From Aquarana catesbeiana (taxonomy: Eukaryota > Chordata > Amphibia > Anura > Ranidae), in NCBI RefSeq assembly GCF_042186555.1, contig NC_133327.1, positions 330,468,495 through 330,532,494 of the forward strand: 64,000 bases of DNA. Reading direction: 5' to 3'. Position numbers and translations under genes: made by a program. Below are positions 63,590 to 64,000 of this stretch, in pieces. Numbering within the stretch: the stretch's first letter is position 1; every line of letters starts with the position of its first letter. Below the pieces are notes generated by a model. That model did no database searches and had not been told where the DNA came from. It saw only the letters and a program-made list of their open reading frames with translations.

Positions 63590-63745
63590 CTTATTGTGAG
63601 GGGAGGGGGGGGAGGGGGAAGGATTTCCTGGGAGGGGGGGGGGGGACAGCAAAGGAGGGGGAAAGGGTAAGAGGGGGGGCGGGAGGATAGGGGAAGGAAG
63701 GGTGGGGGAAGGGAAAAAGAAAGGGGGAAGGAGGAGGGGGGTGAA
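63590..63745 (+). repeat. G/A-rich low-complexity tract
   Basis: Almost pure purine on the plus strand, with runs of up to about ten Gs. Lies in the non-coding 3' region of the Penelope-like element. Confidence 0.85.
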
Positions 63746-63835
63746 TTTTGTTTTAGAAAAACTCTTTGGGACATCTAACTATACCGATGTTGAATCTTTC
63801 TAGGATATATTAGTTTTTGTTTCTAAGCTGGCTTA

Positions 63836-64000
63836 TCAGTCCAAAAAGGGTTGCAAGTTTAGTTCGGTGTTCATACCTAGGGGTGCTAAAGATTTTAGGG
63901 TGTATATCCACCATTTTTCTTTTTGTAAAAGAATACAGTCAAAGTCCCCTCTCCTCTCTGGTAACTTCAGGACATATATACCTTTTACCTTTAGGCCTTC
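63836..64000 (-). pseudogene. Penelope-like element, C-terminal coding end (truncated by the window edge)
   Basis: The frame is open from the window edge to TGA at 63836-63838. It ends LLQKEKWWIYTLKSLAPLGM followed by NTELNLQPFLD, which matches the closing motif (E-x-x-W-I-x-x-L-x-T-x-x-P-x-G-x-N) of the GIY-YIG endonuclease end of Penelope-like elements. The polymerase and GIY-YIG core would lie to the right of the window, so intactness is unknown. Confidence 0.75.

Overview
This window is nuclear DNA of a vertebrate with a large, transposon-rich genome, most likely an amphibian and plausibly a true frog (Ranidae). The reasons are a spliced, vertebrate-type host gene and a repeat mix of DIRS tyrosine-recombinase retrotransposons, Tc1-like elements, Tx1/L1-like and CR1 LINEs, a Penelope-like element with hammerhead-ribozyme motifs, Harbinger- and hAT-type MITEs, and many TTAA-flanked (piggyBac-type) elements. 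The species is an inference. There are no bacterial operons and no CRISPR array, and I recognise no rRNA or tRNA genes.

Host gene. The only host gene I can support is RARS2 (mitochondrial arginyl-tRNA synthetase) on the minus strand. Exons 1-8 were found by reading splice sites and protein similarity. In transcript order they are: E1 49261-49296 (coding part), E2 41754-41827, E3 36979-37075, E4 35164-35247, E5 32335-32432, E6 30962-31017, E7 30718-30801, E8 8628-8704. They join in one frame into 606 nt (202 codons), including the class I HxGH signature (HVGH). The gene runs off the left edge, so 1-8627 is intron 8. A compact GC-box/ETS/CCAAT region at about 49300-49500 looks like its promoter and may be bidirectional.

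Layout. 1-8.6 kb (intron 8): TTAA-flanked elements and a Tc1 element (about 1738-4693) broken by a TTAA element and a Harbinger-type MITE. 8.7-30.7 kb (intron 7, 22 kb): a 13-kb nested stack at 9863-22922, in which a short TTAA-flanked element was invaded by a DIRS element (itself holding a Penelope/hammerhead segment) and by a second TTAA element, which was invaded in turn by two more; the largest keeps a piggyBac transposase C-terminus. A 3.9-kb Tx1/L1-like LINE with a 15-bp target duplication ends 50 bp from exon 7. 30.8-37 kb (introns 3-6): short exons among MITEs, a 1.1-kb inverted-repeat element with a palindrome and a minisatellite, and three abutting TTAA elements. 37-41.8 kb (intron 2): Tc1 inside Tc1, with a CR1 fragment and a MITE nested further in. 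41.8-49.3 kb (intron 1): LINE remnants, a CR1 element and a 1.2-kb 29-bp-unit minisatellite. 49.5-64 kb (upstream of RARS2): MITEs, a 5.85-kb DIRS element with inverted terminal repeats and an internal complementary region, a Tx1/L1-like 3' fragment, and the C-terminal end of a Penelope-like element at the window edge.

All transposon reading frames seen are broken by stops, frameshifts, insertions or truncation. The window is therefore best read as a stratified record of transposition in and around one housekeeping gene.
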